A stretch of DNA of 36,316 nt from Gallionella sp. GTDB lineage: Bacteria; Pseudomonadota; Gammaproteobacteria; Burkholderiales; Gallionellaceae. Of this stretch, positions 35,400 to 36,316 are shown piece after piece. The stretch spans positions 1 to 36,316 of the forward strand of contig JAQTTV010000033.1 in assembly GCA_028710565.1 (NCBI GenBank). Direction: 5' to 3'. The position numbers were made by a program, and so were the translations under genes. The first letter of the stretch is position 1. The number at the start of each line of letters is the position of its first letter. The notes below the pieces were generated by a model. That model had not been told where the DNA came from, made no database searches, and worked only from the letters and a program-made list of their open reading frames with translations.

Positions 35400-36179
35400 T
35401 TGGCAATTGAACTATATAACGACGGCAAGCATATTTGCTTGATGTTCGACGACTTAGCAGACGACGAAAGTAATCATGCCGTACAGGCAAACCAGTTTCT
35501 CATCGTCGATCACGAACATGGCGCGCTAATTGATCCAGGTGGCAACATGACCTATAACGGTTTGTTGATGGGGATGCAGGAGTACTTCCCTTCTAAATAT
35601 TTGGATTATCTGTTTGCGTCACATGCCGATCCTGACATTATCGCCTCAGCCAATAAATGGATGATTCACTCAGAATGTAAAGTGGCTATTTCTGCCTTAT
35701 GGGCTCGTTTTGTACCCCATTTCTGTACAGCAGGTAATACGGTAGGTCGGATTATTTCCATCCCAGACCAAGGTATGTACTTCCCATTAGGTGAATCAAC
35801 AGTAATCGCCATACCCGCTCACTTTATGCACTCAGAGGGAAATTTTCAGTTTTACGATCCCATCAGTAAAATTCTCTTCAGTGGTGATATGGGCGCGTCT
35901 ATTGTCTCGCATGATGAGGCAGACACCCCTGTAGAAGATTTTACTGCGCATTTGGTACACATGGAAGGATTCCATCGTCGCTATATGATTTCTAACAAAA
36001 TCTGCCGCTATTGGGTCAACATGGTGCGCCAAATGGATGTGGAATGGATCGTGCCACAACATGGCAAATCCTTTAAAGGTAAAAAAATGGTCAACCAGTT
36101 TTTGGATTGGATTGAAGCGTTACCTTGCGGCGTGGATCTGATGACTCAAGAAGCATACCGCGTCCCAAGCAAAACTTAG
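35400..36179 (+). CDS. ODP-type oxygen-binding di-iron protein (MBL fold)
   Basis: A 259-residue metallo-beta-lactamase-fold protein related to the di-iron domain of flavodiiron proteins and to the oxygen-binding di-iron protein (ODP) of Treponema. No flavodoxin domain follows. Ligand positions are visible: H75, D77 and D79 (SHADPD), H144 (HFMHSEGN), D163 (FSGDMGAS) and H221 (VPQHGKSF). The start is read as TTG at 35400, because GAGGTGA lies 5-6 bases upstream and MAIELYNDGKHICLMFDDLA is the natural N-terminus; the next ATG (35442) would delete the first strand. A role in O2 sensing or reduction is inferred from the family. It is monocistronic. Confidence 0.87.
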   Translation: MAIELYNDGKHICLMFDDLADDESNHAVQANQFLIVDHEHGALIDPGGNMTYNGLLMGMQEYFPSKYLDYLFASHADPDIIASANKWMIHSECKVAISALWARFVPHFCTAGNTVGRIISIPDQGMYFPLGESTVIAIPAHFMHSEGNFQFYDPISKILFSGDMGASIVSHDEADTPVEDFTAHLVHMEGFHRRYMISNKICRYWVNMVRQMDVEWIVPQHGKSFKGKKMVNQFLDWIEALPCGVDLMTQEAYRVPSKT

Positions 36180-36316
36180 TAGTTCATTTCATGCCTATCC
36201 GCTTGGTACACCCATTTTATAGGTAGTGACAATAATTCATATATCCGTTTGACACACTGAGTTATTGGCGGTAGCGTCCAATGGTATGAAGATAGAGCAA
36301 CCAGAGACGATACTTG

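Overview
The window looks like a chromosomal segment of a gammaproteobacterium with about 50% GC. The evidence is gene content and order: rne and rluC in divergent orientation with a long leader, rdgC, the rpmB-rpmG pair, a DUF1415 gene, and an elaB/yqjD-yqjE-yqjK membrane operon. A Thiotrichales or Methylococcales relative would fit the rest (split pntAA/pntAB/pntB, bacteriohemerythrin, ODP-type di-iron protein, many Sel1 repeats, short tandem heptamers), but that placement is inference.

Layout. 1-5200: the tail of an IS110-family transposase, then on the minus strand a large secreted Sel1-repeat protein, RdgC and a bacteriohemerythrin. 5200-9110: RNase E (minus) and RluC (plus) around a 445-bp shared upstream region. 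9338-11807 (plus): a CDF metal exporter, a secreted double PilJ-domain protein, and ribosomal proteins L28 and L33 with a clear promoter and terminator. 11900-14290 (minus): a small pseudogene, a pentapeptide-repeat membrane protein and tRNA-Ser(UGA). 14655-17707: the three-subunit proton-translocating transhydrogenase, with a REP-like palindrome between pntAA and pntAB. 17755-21233: two small membrane proteins, SelO, and a DUF1415 protein bracketed by tandem heptamer repeats.

21376-32060 is the accessory part. It holds a secreted protein next to an M15-peptidase-like gene broken by one frameshift, then two inverted copies of a roughly 256-bp MITE (23327-23582 and 31698-31955). Between the MITEs lie an AT-rich STAS-like gene, a decayed duplicate of the 5' end of the ABC gene at 32065, a tight three-gene operon (cholesterol-oxidase-like GMC oxidoreductase, alpha/beta hydrolase with a Cys in the nucleophile position, calcineurin-like phosphoesterase), a 492-bp element with ~75-bp inverted arms, an outer-membrane beta-barrel protein and a yiaA/yiaB pseudogene. 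32065-34233 is a fused DppD-DppF type ATPase whose frame has absorbed REP-like palindromes at equivalent positions in both halves, plus another palindrome in the linker. 34331-36179 holds the YqjD/YqjE/YqjK operon and an ODP-type oxygen-binding di-iron protein read from a TTG start.

The strongest candidates for something under-described are the GMC/hydrolase/phosphoesterase operon and the palindrome-derived peptide inserts in the ABC ATPase. The MITE pair with its duplicated ABC fragment shows recent local rearrangement. All family assignments come from motif recognition by eye; no database search was run.
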